This document shows, one piece after another, positions 1 through 6,997 of a stretch of 8,838 nucleotides of DNA (the stretch's first letter is position 1; each line of letters begins with the position of its first letter). The DNA comes from Propionibacteriaceae bacterium (GTDB lineage Bacteria; Actinomycetota; Actinomycetes; Propionibacteriales; Propionibacteriaceae). A program made the translations under genes and the position numbers. Below the pieces are notes generated by a model. It saw only the letters and a program-made list of their open reading frames with translations. It was not told the origin of the DNA and ran no database searches. The stretch spans positions 1 to 8,838 of the forward strand of contig JAGQUI010000092.1 of assembly GCA_020438595.1 (NCBI GenBank), read 5' to 3'.

Positions 1-307
1 CGAACCGGGCCAGGAAGGCAGGGCCGACGAGCTTCATGAAGCCCGCGCTGACCACCAGGTCGGGCTCGTGCGCCGCGACAAGGTCGGTGAGTCCGGCGTC
101 CCACGCGGCGCGGTCGGCGCCCTTCGCCAGCGGGTGCACGAACGTCGGCACGCCGGCGCGCTCGGCACGGGCCAGGCCGTGGGCGTCCGGACGGTCGGAG
201 CCGACGGCCACCACCCGGGCGTCCAGCTCCCCGGACTCCTGCGCGTCCAGCAGCGCCTGCAACAGGGTGCCCGAGCCCGAGACCAGGACCACCAGGCGCA
301 ACGGCAT
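1..307 (-). CDS. purN: Phosphoribosylglycinamide formyltransferase PurN (5' part, cut by window edge)
   Basis: PurN transfers a formyl group from 10-formyltetrahydrofolate to glycinamide ribonucleotide, the third step of cytoplasmic purine synthesis. Only the first 102 residues are present. They start MPLRLVVLVSGSGTLLQALL, which fits the family's opening beta strand and the phosphate-binding SGSGT loop (residues 10-14). Later comes the conserved stretch SAGFMKLVGPAFLARF (about 87-102), which in E. coli PurN lies just before the catalytic Asn-His region. The catalytic Asn, His and Asp fall beyond the left edge, so activity cannot be judged. The ATG at 307 gives the normal PurN N-terminus. It lies 28 bases after the perM stop on the same strand, as in the mycobacterial block. 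A -10-like TAGGGT ends 6 bases before the ATG, so the gene may have its own leaderless promoter as well as perM read-through. Confidence 0.93.
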   Translation of the reverse strand, partial: MPLRLVVLVSGSGTLLQALLDAQESGELDARVVAVGSDRPDAHGLARAERAGVPTFVHPLAKGADRAAWDAGLTDLVAAHEPDLVVSAGFMKLVGPAFLARF

Positions 308-313
308 GGCCTG

Positions 314-319
314 ACCCTA
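314..319 (-). promoter_or_regulatory. Candidate -10 box for leaderless purN transcript
   Basis: On the minus strand TAGGGT (a TANNNT -10 box of the common actinobacterial kind) is followed by six bases, CAGGCC, and then the purN ATG. That spacing would place the transcription start on or next to the start codon, as in leaderless mRNAs. No good -35 hexamer is seen at 16-18 bases, and the Shine-Dalgarno match is weak (AGG only). Sequence evidence alone; unproven. Confidence 0.35.
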
Positions 320-335
320 CCGAACCGCCCCGGGC

Positions 336-1577
336 TCAGGACGCGGTGCTGCGGCGGCGGACGAACCAGGTGACCAGGGCGGCCAGCAGCGCGCTGAGCA
401 GCAGCAGCGGGACCCCGATCAGCAGTGACTCCAGCAGCCGGGGGCCGAGGTCGACCAGCCGCAGGCTGCCCATCCCGCCGCGGCTGGCCGCCGCCCAGCC
501 GAGGTAGGCCAGCCCCACCAGCAGCCCGGCCGCCGCGGCCGCGGCGATGGCCCCCAGCACGCCGGGGTGCCCGCGTCGCACCGCGACCACGCCGGCGAGC
601 GCTCCGACGACCACTCCGGCGACGAGCCAGGCCTGCAGCCACGGGTCGGCGGCTCCCGCGGGAGGTAGGGCGCCGAACACGGGGACCGCCGGCAGCATGC
701 CCAGCTGGGTGCCGGTGAGCGAGACCAGCGATCCGGTGCCGACGGTGAACCCTGCGCCGAGCAGCCAGGCCAGGGACCAGCCGAGCAGGTTGGGCAGGTA
801 GGCGAGCACCACGACGGACCAGACGAACACCCCCGCACCGTCCAGCCGTACGGCGTCCTCGAGCGCGCCGATCCGGGCCTCGCCGAGCACGACCGCCGTG
901 GCGAGCGCGACCGCCCCGACCACGACCAGGCCGAGCCCGCCGGCCGCGGCGCCCCGGACGCCACGCCGCCACCAGTCCGGGCCGATCGAGCCGAGCCGGT
1001 GGCCGGCGGCGCGCGCGGCACCGACGGCGCTGCCCGCCGCGCTGACCAGCAGGGCGCCGAGGGCGGGACGCCAGACGGCTCCGGGACCGTCGACGGCCCA
1101 GGCGAGCACGACGGCGAAGGCGGTGTAGCCGGCCGCGACCTGCCCGACCGAGCCGAGCAGGAGCCGGCGCCGGTCGGTGGCCCCGAGATCGCCCGGGCGG
1201 GCCTGGCGTCCCTGCCGGTAGGCGAAACGCCCCGCCGAGGAGCACAGCGCGGCCGAGCCGAGGGTGAGTCCCAGCGGCACCAGCGTGACGACGTCCTGCC
1301 CGATCACCAGCACACCGCCGTGGGCGAGCAGCCAGACCTCGCCGGCGAACGCGAGCACGGTGGGCAGCGGGATCGCGATCGCGCTCAGCCACGCGACCAG
1401 CATCACGCCGGAGACGAGCAGGGCTCCGGCGAGCCCCGCGGCGACCCCGCCGCCCAGCGCCGCGACCGGCCACGGGAGCAGGGGCGGGCCGTCCGGCGTG
1501 CGGGGCAACCGGACGGTGCGGGCCGTCGAAACGGTGAGCTTGAGCCGATCGGGATCCCGGAATCTGGGCAGGGGCAT
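336..1577 (-). CDS. perM: PerM-like polytopic membrane protein, DUF6350 family
   Basis: This 413-residue protein is dominated by hydrophobic segments. I count about ten possible membrane helices between residue 37 and residue 407, ending with a basic cytoplasmic-type tail (RRRSTAS). The central part carries the pattern I associate with DUF6350: YLPNLLGW (260-267), GAGFTVGTGSLVS (274-286) and LGMLPAVPVFGALP (292-305). The family includes M. tuberculosis PerM (Rv0955), a membrane protein reported to support cell division through FtsB and to be needed for persistence. Position supports the call: it lies directly upstream of purN and near sucD, as in mycobacteria. The ATG at 1577 follows a weak GGA-type ribosome site; an overlapping ATG at 1588 is out of frame. 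It is somewhat shorter than the mycobacterial protein. The biochemical role is unknown, and transfer of the division role to this species is inference. Confidence 0.85.
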   Translation of the reverse strand: MPLPRFRDPDRLKLTVSTARTVRLPRTPDGPPLLPWPVAALGGGVAAGLAGALLVSGVMLVAWLSAIAIPLPTVLAFAGEVWLLAHGGVLVIGQDVVTLVPLGLTLGSAALCSSAGRFAYRQGRQARPGDLGATDRRRLLLGSVGQVAAGYTAFAVVLAWAVDGPGAVWRPALGALLVSAAGSAVGAARAAGHRLGSIGPDWWRRGVRGAAAGGLGLVVVGAVALATAVVLGEARIGALEDAVRLDGAGVFVWSVVVLAYLPNLLGWSLAWLLGAGFTVGTGSLVSLTGTQLGMLPAVPVFGALPPAGAADPWLQAWLVAGVVVGALAGVVAVRRGHPGVLGAIAAAAAAGLLVGLAYLGWAAASRGGMGSLRLVDLGPRLLESLLIGVPLLLLSALLAALVTWFVRRRSTAS

Positions 1578-1636
1578 GGTGGATCCATGCTGACGCAGGC
1601 GGTCGCGCCTCCTCGTAGGGACACGCCCGCCGTCGC

Positions 1637-1642
1637 TACACT
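1637..1642 (+). promoter_or_regulatory. Candidate -10 box for the membrane sensor-like gene
   Basis: TACACT lies 37 bases before the GTG start at 1680, within the roughly 100-base gap that separates this gene from the divergent perM. It matches TANNNT. No convincing -35 is present at the usual distance. I saw no clear -10 box for perM on the other strand in the same gap. Confidence 0.35.
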
Positions 1643-1668
1643 GGCTCGGTCAGAAGGCATCGATCGGC

Positions 1669-1674
1669 AAGGGA
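1669..1674 (+). promoter_or_regulatory. Ribosome binding site deciding the GTG start at 1680
   Basis: AAGGGA ends five bases before GTG at 1680. The reading frame is open well upstream, back beyond 1000 and across the antisense perM region, and an in-frame ATG occurs at 1587. That ATG lacks a ribosome site and lies upstream of the candidate -10 box, so 1680 is the better start. Confidence 0.6.
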
Positions 1675-1679
1675 ACGCA

Positions 1680-3680
1680 GTGGCAGAAGAGGGTTCGCCC
1701 ACCCCCCGAAGGGCACTCGGCCCGCTCCCTGACCAGCCGGAGGACGCACCGGCCGGCGAGGTCGGCCGCGCCTTCCCGGACGACCCGTCGCCGCTGACCA
1801 GCACGGGACGTCTGCGCCGGCTCGCGGCCAGCCCCACCTCCCCCGCCAGCGCGGCAGCCGCGCCCCCGGCGGAGGCGAGCACGCCGGTGCCGCCGCCCGC
1901 ACCCGTCCTGCCCGAACCGGAGGCAGCCCTGCCGCCCGCCTCGGGACGCCGGTTCTCCGCGAACGAGGATCCCTTCGTGGGAGCCTCGGCAGCGCCGCGC
2001 CGCTCCGCGGTCAGCCCCGCGTCGCCGCCGTCGGCCGAGCCGCTGCTGGAGCCGACCCCCCGGCCGACGAGTCCGCCGTCCGTGACCATTCCCGGGGCGG
2101 CGACGTTCACGCCGTCCCCGTACGCGCCCAGCCCCGCGGCCGCGCCGCTCGACGCGCCCGACACGGACTCCCCATCGGCCGCGGGCCCCGCCAGCGCGGT
2201 CTTCGCGGCCGCCGCCGCAGCCTCGCTGGCCGGTACTACAACCCTGGCAGCAGCCGCACCCGAGGCCACCGAGGCACCCGGTGTCCCGGAGAAGAAGCGG
2301 GGCCTGTTCGGACGCAGGCCGAAGGCCGCCGAGCCCGTCGCCGAGCAGCCGCCGACCCCACCCACGCCGGTCGAGCCGGAGCCCGTGGTCGCCGAGGCCG
2401 AACCGGAGCCGCAGCCGGGGGTCAAGAAGGAGAAGCACAACTCTCGCCGGGCCCTGATCGTGATCGCCGCCGTCCTGGTGGTCGCCCTTCTCGTCGCGGC
2501 CGGGATCTGGTTGCTCACGCTTCGCTCCGGCGCGCCCAGCGGCGGGCCGACCAATCCCGACACCGCGTCCGCGCTCGACCCGCTGGTCACCGCTACCGAC
2601 CTCGGCACGCTCGGCGGCCTCACCTGGACCGAGTCGACCGCGACCTCGGACCCGGACCGCCCGCTCTGTCTCCCGGCCGCCGGCGACGGCGTGCCGGACG
2701 CGCAGCGCTCGGTGTCCCGCAAGACGACCGCGAGCGACGACGAGTCGGCCGCGTTCGTGCAGGCGATCGACACCTACCCCGATGACGCCACCGCCACCGC
2801 GGCCTACAGCGCGCGGACCGTCCAGGCGGGCACCTGCTCCGACGCCGTCGCCTGGATCACCGGCGCCAACTCCGTCTCCGGGCTCGCCGACGCGGCGATC
2901 TCGGAGCGCCTCGTGGTCGAAGGAGAGGCCGCCGACACCTTCCACACGCTGCTGATCAGCCGCACCGGACGCACGGTGAGCCTGGTCGACATCACCACGA
3001 CCAAGAGTGCGGTGAACGCCCTCGACCTCGCCAACGTGGTAGGCCAGGCACTGAGCCGCCAGTGCGGCGGCGACCAGGGCACCTGCCCGAGCAGCATCGA
3101 AGTGGCGACCGTGCCGCCCCCGGCCGGCGCCCCCGCGGGCTGGCTCGTCGAGGGGGACGTGCCCCGCGTCACCCCGGGTGAGGGCCGCTGGGGAGCGGTC
3201 GACCCGCACACCACGCTCGACGTGGTCGGCACCCAGTGCGAGGCGATGGACCTCAAGTCGGTGGCCGGCACGACCTCTTCGGCCCAGCGCACGCTGCTGC
3301 TCGCCGACGACGTCGCCGCGCCGAGCGGCTTCGGGATCGACATGGTGACCTACACCTTCGCCAGCGCCAAGGACGCCACCAAGCTCGGCAAGAAGCTGTC
3401 GAGCAACATCGCCAAGTGCCCGGACCGGGCGCCCACCGCCACCGTCAAGGACGGGCCAGCGGCGAACGGGACCGGCGAGGCCGACCTGAAGTTCAGCGGC
3501 GACACCTACCAGGTCACCCAGAAGACCCAGTCCGGCACCGTCCACTACCGGGTCGGCGTGCTCACCGTCGACGACAAGGTCGTCTACCTGCTCGCCAACC
3601 CAACGAGCGACTTCGACTTCACCGACAGCCAGTGGAAGGCCGTGGCCGTCCGCGCCGGGCAGCGGGTCACCCAGGGCTGA
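1680..3680 (+). CDS. Single-pass membrane protein with Pro/Ala-rich cytoplasmic arm and two extracellular cysteine-paired domains, function unknown
   Basis: I do not recognise a named gene. The 666-residue product has three parts. Residues 1 to about 257 are low-complexity Pro/Ala/Glu-rich, probably disordered, with basic islands (for example KKRGLFGRRPK near 205-215). Residues about 258-282 form one membrane helix (ALIVIAAVLVVALLVAAGIW and onward) preceded by KKEKHNSRR, which predicts the N-terminus inside and the C-terminus outside. Residues about 300-666 look like two copies of one domain: C330 with C386 and C520 with C580 are spaced 56 and 60 residues apart. Each pair brackets a QRS/QRT strand and a helix of the form TYPDDATATAAY or TYTFASAKDATKLG. 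C462 and C469 form a further possible pair. The layout resembles the extracellular sensor domain of mycobacterial PknH (PknH_C, PF14032), but no kinase domain is present. Convergent with sucD and divergent from perM. Sensing or envelope binding is inference. Confidence 0.85.
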   Translation: MAEEGSPTPRRALGPLPDQPEDAPAGEVGRAFPDDPSPLTSTGRLRRLAASPTSPASAAAAPPAEASTPVPPPAPVLPEPEAALPPASGRRFSANEDPFVGASAAPRRSAVSPASPPSAEPLLEPTPRPTSPPSVTIPGAATFTPSPYAPSPAAAPLDAPDTDSPSAAGPASAVFAAAAAASLAGTTTLAAAAPEATEAPGVPEKKRGLFGRRPKAAEPVAEQPPTPPTPVEPEPVVAEAEPEPQPGVKKEKHNSRRALIVIAAVLVVALLVAAGIWLLTLRSGAPSGGPTNPDTASALDPLVTATDLGTLGGLTWTESTATSDPDRPLCLPAAGDGVPDAQRSVSRKTTASDDESAAFVQAIDTYPDDATATAAYSARTVQAGTCSDAVAWITGANSVSGLADAAISERLVVEGEAADTFHTLLISRTGRTVSLVDITTTKSAVNALDLANVVGQALSRQCGGDQGTCPSSIEVATVPPPAGAPAGWLVEGDVPRVTPGEGRWGAVDPHTTLDVVGTQCEAMDLKSVAGTTSSAQRTLLLADDVAAPSGFGIDMVTYTFASAKDATKLGKKLSSNIAKCPDRAPTATVKDGPAANGTGEADLKFSGDTYQVTQKTQSGTVHYRVGVLTVDDKVVYLLANPTSDFDFTDSQWKAVAVRAGQRVTQG

Positions 3681-3681
3681 C

Positions 3682-3696
3682 CCCCGACGTCCGGGG
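3682..3696. terminator. Small GC-rich hairpin between convergent genes
   Basis: CCCCG (3682-3686) and CGGGG (3692-3696) can pair around a five-base loop, starting two bases after the stop codon of the membrane protein gene. There is no T-run, as is common for actinobacterial terminators. A second weak candidate in the same gap is GGCC at 3752-3755 pairing with GGCC at 3762-3765. The 119-base gap (3681-3799) separates convergent genes, so a terminator is expected here; which hairpin acts is not clear. Confidence 0.3.
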
Positions 3697-3799
3697 CCTG
3701 TCGCGATCCGGCCGCCGATCGTGTCCCACCCGGCACTCTCGTCACACCGCGGGCCACGAGCGGCCGAATCGCGTCACGTATCCGGCGTGCCGCACGAAC

Positions 3800-4687
3800 T
3801 CAGCCGAGCGAGGCGACCACCTCGCGCATCAGGGACGCGGTCTCGCTGGGCGTGCGGCCCACCCTCACCCCGGCCGCCTCGAGCGCGGCCTTCTTCGCCT
3901 TCGCGGTGCCGACCGAGCCGGTCACGATCGCACCGGCGTGGCCCATGGTCTTGCCGACCGGGGCGGTGAATCCGGCCACGTAGCCGACGACGGGCTTGGT
4001 CACGTGCTCGGCGATGTAGGCGGCGGCCCGCTCCTCCGCGTCCCCGCCGATCTCGCCGATCATCACGATCGCATCGGTGTCGGGGTCGGCCTCGAACGCC
4101 TCGAGGGCGTCGATGTGCGTGCTCCCGTTCACCGGGTCGCCGCCGATCCCGACCGCGGTCGAGAAACCGATGTCGCGCAACTCGAACATCATCTGGTAGG
4201 TGAGCGTGCCCGACTTCGAGACCAGGCCGATCCGGCCGGGCCCCGAGATGGTGGGCGGGATGATCCCGACGTTCGACTTCCCCGGCGAGATCAGGCCGGG
4301 GCAGTTCGGGCCGATCAGCCGGGTGGTGCCGGACTGGCGCGCGTAGTCGACGAACTCGGCGGTGTCCTTCACCGGGACGCCCTCGGTGATCACCACGGTG
4401 AGGCCCAGGCCCGCGTCCACGGCGTCGATCACGGCCTGGCGGGTGTACGGGGCGGGCACGAAGACCACCGAGGTGTTCGCGCCGGTAGCCTCCTTCGCCT
4501 CCGCGACGCTGTCGTAGACGGGGACGGGCTCCTCCTCGAAGGTGACCGACTGGCCGCCCTTGCCGGGCGTGACGCCGGCGACGATGCGGGTGCCGGCCCC
4601 GATCATGCGCTGGGTGTGCTTGCGGCCCTCCGAGCCGGTCATGCCCTGGACGAGGACGACCGAATTCTGATCCAACCAGATCGACAT
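3800..4687 (-). CDS. sucD: Succinyl-CoA synthetase alpha subunit (SucD)
   Basis: SucD is the CoA-binding, phosphorylated subunit of succinyl-CoA synthetase. With SucC it interconverts succinyl-CoA plus Pi plus NDP with succinate, CoA and NTP in the TCA cycle. At 295 residues it matches the family (E. coli 289). The N-terminal CoA-binding Rossmann domain includes [15 protein letters not shown] (11-24) and GVTPGKGG (38-45). [12 protein letters not shown] (126-137), KSGTLTY (158-164) and GEIGG (211-215) follow. The active-site histidine is H250 in GKTMGHAGA, equivalent to E. coli H246. The ATG at 4687 is set by a strong AAGGAG eight bases upstream. It follows sucC by 12 bases, so the two are co-transcribed and probably translationally coupled. 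Its 3' end faces the unassigned membrane protein gene. Confidence 0.98.
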   Translation of the reverse strand: MSIWLDQNSVVLVQGMTGSEGRKHTQRMIGAGTRIVAGVTPGKGGQSVTFEEEPVPVYDSVAEAKEATGANTSVVFVPAPYTRQAVIDAVDAGLGLTVVITEGVPVKDTAEFVDYARQSGTTRLIGPNCPGLISPGKSNVGIIPPTISGPGRIGLVSKSGTLTYQMMFELRDIGFSTAVGIGGDPVNGSTHIDALEAFEADPDTDAIVMIGEIGGDAEERAAAYIAEHVTKPVVGYVAGFTAPVGKTMGHAGAIVTGSVGTAKAKKAALEAAGVRVGRTPSETASLMREVVASLG

Positions 4688-4695
4688 CTGATGCT

Positions 4696-4701
4696 CTCCT
4701 T
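4696..4701 (-). promoter_or_regulatory. sucD ribosome binding site overlapping the sucC stop codon
   Basis: On the minus strand the sucC stop and the sucD Shine-Dalgarno run together as TAAGGAG, with eight bases to the sucD ATG. Ribosomes ending sucC would sit on the sucD start signal, which fits equal production of the two subunits. Confidence 0.75.
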
Positions 4702-5875
4702 ATTCGGCCGCGGCGGCCAGCTCGGCGGCCCGGCGGGCCGCATCGTCCATGGTCTCGCGGACCTCGACCAGCGGGTGGGCGGCCTCGGCCAGCATGTGCC
4801 GGCCGACCTCGACCGCGTTGCCGTCCAGCCGGACCACGATCGGGCGGGTCGCCCGCTCGCCCAGGATGCCGAGGGCGTCGATGATGCCCTTGGCGACCTC
4901 CGAGCAGGCGGTGATGCCGCCGAAGACGTTCACGAACACCACCTTCACCTGCGGGTCGGAGAGGATGATGTCCAGCCCGTTCGCCATCACCTGGGCGGAC
5001 GCGCCGCCCCCGATGTCGAGGAAATTCGCCGGACGGGGCTGACCGGGCAGGTCCTCGCCCGCGCCGGCCACCACGTCGAGCGTGCTCATCACGAGGCCCG
5101 CGCCGTTGCCGATGATGCCGACCGAGCCGTCCAGCTTCACGTAGTTGAGGTTCTTCGCCCGCGCCCGCACCTCCAGCGGGTCGTCCGACGACTCGTCCGC
5201 GTAGTTCGACCAGTCCGGGTGCCGGAACGCGGAGTTGGCGTCGAGGGTCACCTTGGCGTCGAGGGCGACGATCCGCCCGTCGCCGGTCTTGACCAGGGGG
5301 TTCACCTCGACCAGCGTGGCGTCGTTCTCGCGGTACACCTCGCCGAGCAGGACCAGGACGCGAGCCAGCTCCGCCCGGTCGGCCTCGGCGAAGCCGGCGG
5401 CCGCGACGATCTCGTCGGCCTTCGCCCGGTCGATCCCGACCAGCGGATCGACCTCGACCTTCGCCAGCGCCTCGGGACGCTCCACCGCGAGGGTCTCGAT
5501 GTCCATGCCACCCTCGACCGAGCACATCGCCAGGTAGCTGCGGGTGGAGCGGTCGAGCAGCAGGGAGAAGTAGTACTCCTCCGCGATCCGGGCGCCCTCG
5601 GCGACCATCACGGTCTCGACCCGATGGCCCTTGATGTCGAGGCCCAGGATCTCCGCGGCCCGGTCGGCGGCCTCCTGCGGCGAGCGGGCCAGTTTCACGC
5701 CGCCGGCCTTTCCCCGTCCCCCGGTCTTCACCTGAGCCTTGACGACGACCACGTCGGAGCCGAGTTCCTCGGCTGCCGCGCGGGCCTCGTCGGGTGTCCA
5801 GGCGGTGATGCCCCGCAGGACCGGGACACCGTGCGCCTCGAAAAGGTCTCGCGCCTGGTACTCGAACAGATCCAC
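4700..5875 (-). CDS. sucC: Succinyl-CoA synthetase beta subunit (SucC)
   Basis: SucC carries the ATP-grasp nucleotide-binding domain and the succinate-binding part of succinyl-CoA synthetase. From the GTG at 5875 the protein is 391 residues (E. coli 388) and starts with the family's usual (V/M)[11 protein letters not shown]. Seen in order: K46 in [18 protein letters not shown] (44-61), [12 protein letters not shown] (99-110), the likely Mg ligands N192 in VEVNPL and D206 in ALDAKV with the same 14-residue spacing as E. coli, LDIGGGAS (286-293) and [16 protein letters not shown] (315-330). An upstream in-frame GTG at 5890 would add five residues. I prefer 5875 because GGAG sits five bases before it, while 5890 has only GAG directly abutting. 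ATP versus GTP use cannot be read from the sequence. First gene of the sucCD operon, divergent from the M23 peptidase gene. Confidence 0.97.
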   Translation of the reverse strand: MDLFEYQARDLFEAHGVPVLRGITAWTPDEARAAAEELGSDVVVVKAQVKTGGRGKAGGVKLARSPQEAADRAAEILGLDIKGHRVETVMVAEGARIAEEYYFSLLLDRSTRSYLAMCSVEGGMDIETLAVERPEALAKVEVDPLVGIDRAKADEIVAAAGFAEADRAELARVLVLLGEVYRENDATLVEVNPLVKTGDGRIVALDAKVTLDANSAFRHPDWSNYADESSDDPLEVRARAKNLNYVKLDGSVGIIGNGAGLVMSTLDVVAGAGEDLPGQPRPANFLDIGGGASAQVMANGLDIILSDPQVKVVFVNVFGGITACSEVAKGIIDALGILGERATRPIVVRLDGNAVEVGRHMLAEAAHPLVEVRETMDDAARRAAELAAAAE

Positions 5876-5880
5876 TCCGA

Positions 5881-5884
5881 CTCC
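5881..5884 (-). promoter_or_regulatory. Ribosome binding site supporting the sucC start at 5875
   Basis: GGAG, with the five-base spacer TCGGA, precedes GTG at 5875. If translation instead began at the GTG at 5890, this site would lie inside the coding region. Confidence 0.5.
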
Positions 5885-5916
5885 GCTCACCTCGTTGCTC
5901 GCTGAATGCGTTGCCG

Positions 5917-5922
5917 AGCCTA
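5917..5922 (-). promoter_or_regulatory. Candidate sucCD promoter -10 box
   Basis: On the minus strand TAGGCT, a frequent actinobacterial -10 form, lies about 40 bases upstream of the preferred sucC start and about 26 bases upstream of the alternative one. A weak -35 candidate (TGCGAA) sits 16 bases further upstream. It lies in the 200-base gap between sucC and the M23 gene. Confidence 0.4.
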
Positions 5923-5987
5923 GTCCGCGGCCCTCGCGTTCGCACCACGGCGTCCCCGGCTACGGACGCCCGACACCCGATACCCAC

Positions 5988-6027
5988 TTTCTGAGCGATT
6001 CTGAGAAAGACCCTAAGAAATGCTAAG
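5988..6027. repeat. Tandem CTGAG/CTAAG repeats at the M23 peptidase promoter
   Basis: The motif CT(G/A)AG occurs four times, at 5991, 6001, 6013 and 6023, that is with periods of 10, 12 and 10 bases. The first two copies extend to identical TTCTGAG. The first pair also lies within an inverted repeat, CTTTCT (5987-5992) against AGAAAG (6004-6009). The block is clearly AT-richer than its surroundings and runs into the candidate -10 box. Helical-turn spacing over a promoter suggests a regulator site, possibly for a response regulator; the protein is unknown. Confidence 0.45.
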
Positions 6028-6029
6028 CT
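6024..6029 (+). promoter_or_regulatory. Candidate promoter of the M23 peptidase gene
   Basis: TAAGCT, preceded by TGC, gives a possible extended -10 box. A poor -35 (TTCTGA at 5999, spacer 19 bases) would overlap the second repeat of the tandem block. Transcription from here would give a leader of roughly 55 bases before the GTG at 6090. Confidence 0.45.
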
Positions 6030-6036
6030 GGATCCT

Positions 6037-6053
6037 GCCTGGTTGAGCCGGGC
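6037..6053 (+). other. Leader hairpin upstream of the M23 peptidase gene
   Basis: GCCTGG (6037-6042) pairs with CCGGGC (6048-6053) around a TTGAG loop, allowing one G-U pair. It is followed by two copies of ATCGGGG (6057-6063 and 6066-6072) nine bases apart. The leader is too short for the c-di-AMP riboswitch known from actinobacterial wall-hydrolase genes. It may be only a stabilising stem. Confidence 0.3.
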
Positions 6054-6089
6054 GCTATCGGGGGCATCGGGGATTTTGACGGGAGCCAG

Positions 6090-6962
6090 GTGATCACAGG
6101 TCGAGTGCGCGCTGACAAGCCGCGTCGCGCGCTCCCGCAGCAGCCGGGCCGTGCTGGTGGCGGGTCTCGCCAGCTCCGTCGGGCCAACCTCCGCAACCTC
6201 CTCAAGCGTGGCGTCACCGCCGTCATCGTCTCAGGAATCGCCGTCGCCGGCTTCTCAGCATTCACGGCTTCCTCGACCAACGCGACCGGTACGGCGTTCG
6301 CCGACCAGGGCCTCGCCGTCTCCAACATCCCCGCCGTCCAGGTGGCCAGCGCACCCCAGACCGTCTCCGTGGCCGACCTCGCCGCCGCCCGCGCCCAGCA
6401 GTTCGCCTCCGACAGCGAAGCGATCACCACCAGCCAGGAGAGCGCGGCCGCTGCAGCCCGCACCACCCAGCTGGGCGGCGACGCCGAGGCGATCACCACC
6501 GAGATCGACCGGCTGAAGAACCTCGCGAAGTTCATTTGGCCCGCCGACGGCAAGGTCGGCTCGGTCTACGGCATGCGGCTGCACCCGATCCTGCACTACT
6601 ACCGGATGCACGACGGCGATGACATCGGCGGCACCTGCGGCGAGCCGATCTGGGCCGCGCAGTCCGGCGTGGTCACCAAGGCCGAGATGGGCTACAACGG
6701 CGGTTCCGGCAACAACGTCTGGATCGACCACGGCGACATCAACGGCGTCGACGTCCAGTCCGGCTACCTGCACATGCTGCGCTACACCGTGAAGGTCGGC
6801 GAGAAGGTCAACAAGGGCGACGTGATCGGCTACGTCGGCGACACCGGCCTCTCCACCGCGTGCCACCTGCACTTCTCGATCAAGAAGAACGGCTCCAGCT
6901 CCGACCCGATGGAGTACATCGGCTGGAACCCGCAGGCCAAGGGCGTCGCCACCCACAACTGA
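6090..6962 (+). CDS. Secreted or anchored M23 (LytM-type) zinc metallopeptidase
   Basis: M23 enzymes cut peptide cross-links of cell-wall peptidoglycan. The 290-residue product has a basic N-terminus of about 40 residues and a hydrophobic segment (about 41-60, GVTAVIVSGIAVAGFSAF). A possible signal-peptidase site AFA|DQ follows at 71/72; without cleavage the segment would act as an anchor. No lipobox is seen. Residues 72-148 are an Ala/Ser/Thr-rich linker, perhaps helical. The catalytic domain (about 149-290) has all expected residues: zinc ligands H174 and D178 (MHDGDD) and H261 (HLHF), plus active-site H228 (YLHM) and H259. C183 and C258 could form a disulfide outside the cell. The GTG at 6090 follows GGGAG with a four-base gap. 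M. tuberculosis has an M23 gene (Rv0950c) at the same place beside sucC. Activity looks intact; the exact bond cut is unknown. Confidence 0.93.
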   Translation: MITGRVRADKPRRALPQQPGRAGGGSRQLRRANLRNLLKRGVTAVIVSGIAVAGFSAFTASSTNATGTAFADQGLAVSNIPAVQVASAPQTVSVADLAAARAQQFASDSEAITTSQESAAAAARTTQLGGDAEAITTEIDRLKNLAKFIWPADGKVGSVYGMRLHPILHYYRMHDGDDIGGTCGEPIWAAQSGVVTKAEMGYNGGSGNNVWIDHGDINGVDVQSGYLHMLRYTVKVGEKVNKGDVIGYVGDTGLSTACHLHFSIKKNGSSSDPMEYIGWNPQAKGVATHN

Positions 6963-6985
6963 GGTCCACCCCGCCGCCAAGGCCC

Positions 6986-6991
6986 TACGGT
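6986..6991 (+). promoter_or_regulatory. Candidate -10 box for leaderless arfB transcript
   Basis: TACGGT is followed by six bases (TGCCTC) and then the GTG start of arfB. This places the expected transcription start at the start codon. No Shine-Dalgarno sequence precedes the GTG, which favours leaderless translation. A -35 box is not evident. Confidence 0.42.
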
Positions 6992-6997
6992 TGCCTC

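Noticed and set aside
999..1679. N-terminal extension of the membrane protein to an upstream start, including ATG at 1587
   Set aside because: The extension lies antisense to perM, is Arg/Gly-rich and lacks a ribosome site, and ATG 1587 is upstream of the candidate promoter.
1650..3545. Long minus-strand open frame antisense to the unassigned membrane protein gene
   Set aside because: Low-complexity Gly/Arg-rich translation, no plausible start signal. The plus-strand frame has a ribosome site, a membrane helix and paired cysteines.
3236..5905. Very long plus-strand open frame (889 codons) antisense to sucC and sucD
   Set aside because: It is rich in Arg, Gly, Asp and His with no domain, and it opposes two clearly conserved genes. 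Such frames are common shadows in GC-rich DNA.
3774..5987. 737-codon minus-strand frame overlapping sucC and sucD in another frame
   Set aside because: Arg/Gly-rich shadow; sucC and sucD motifs are intact in their own frame.
6030..6089. c-di-AMP (ydaO) riboswitch upstream of the wall peptidase gene
   Set aside because: The leader after the likely promoter is only about 55 bases and I cannot see the conserved core of that riboswitch.
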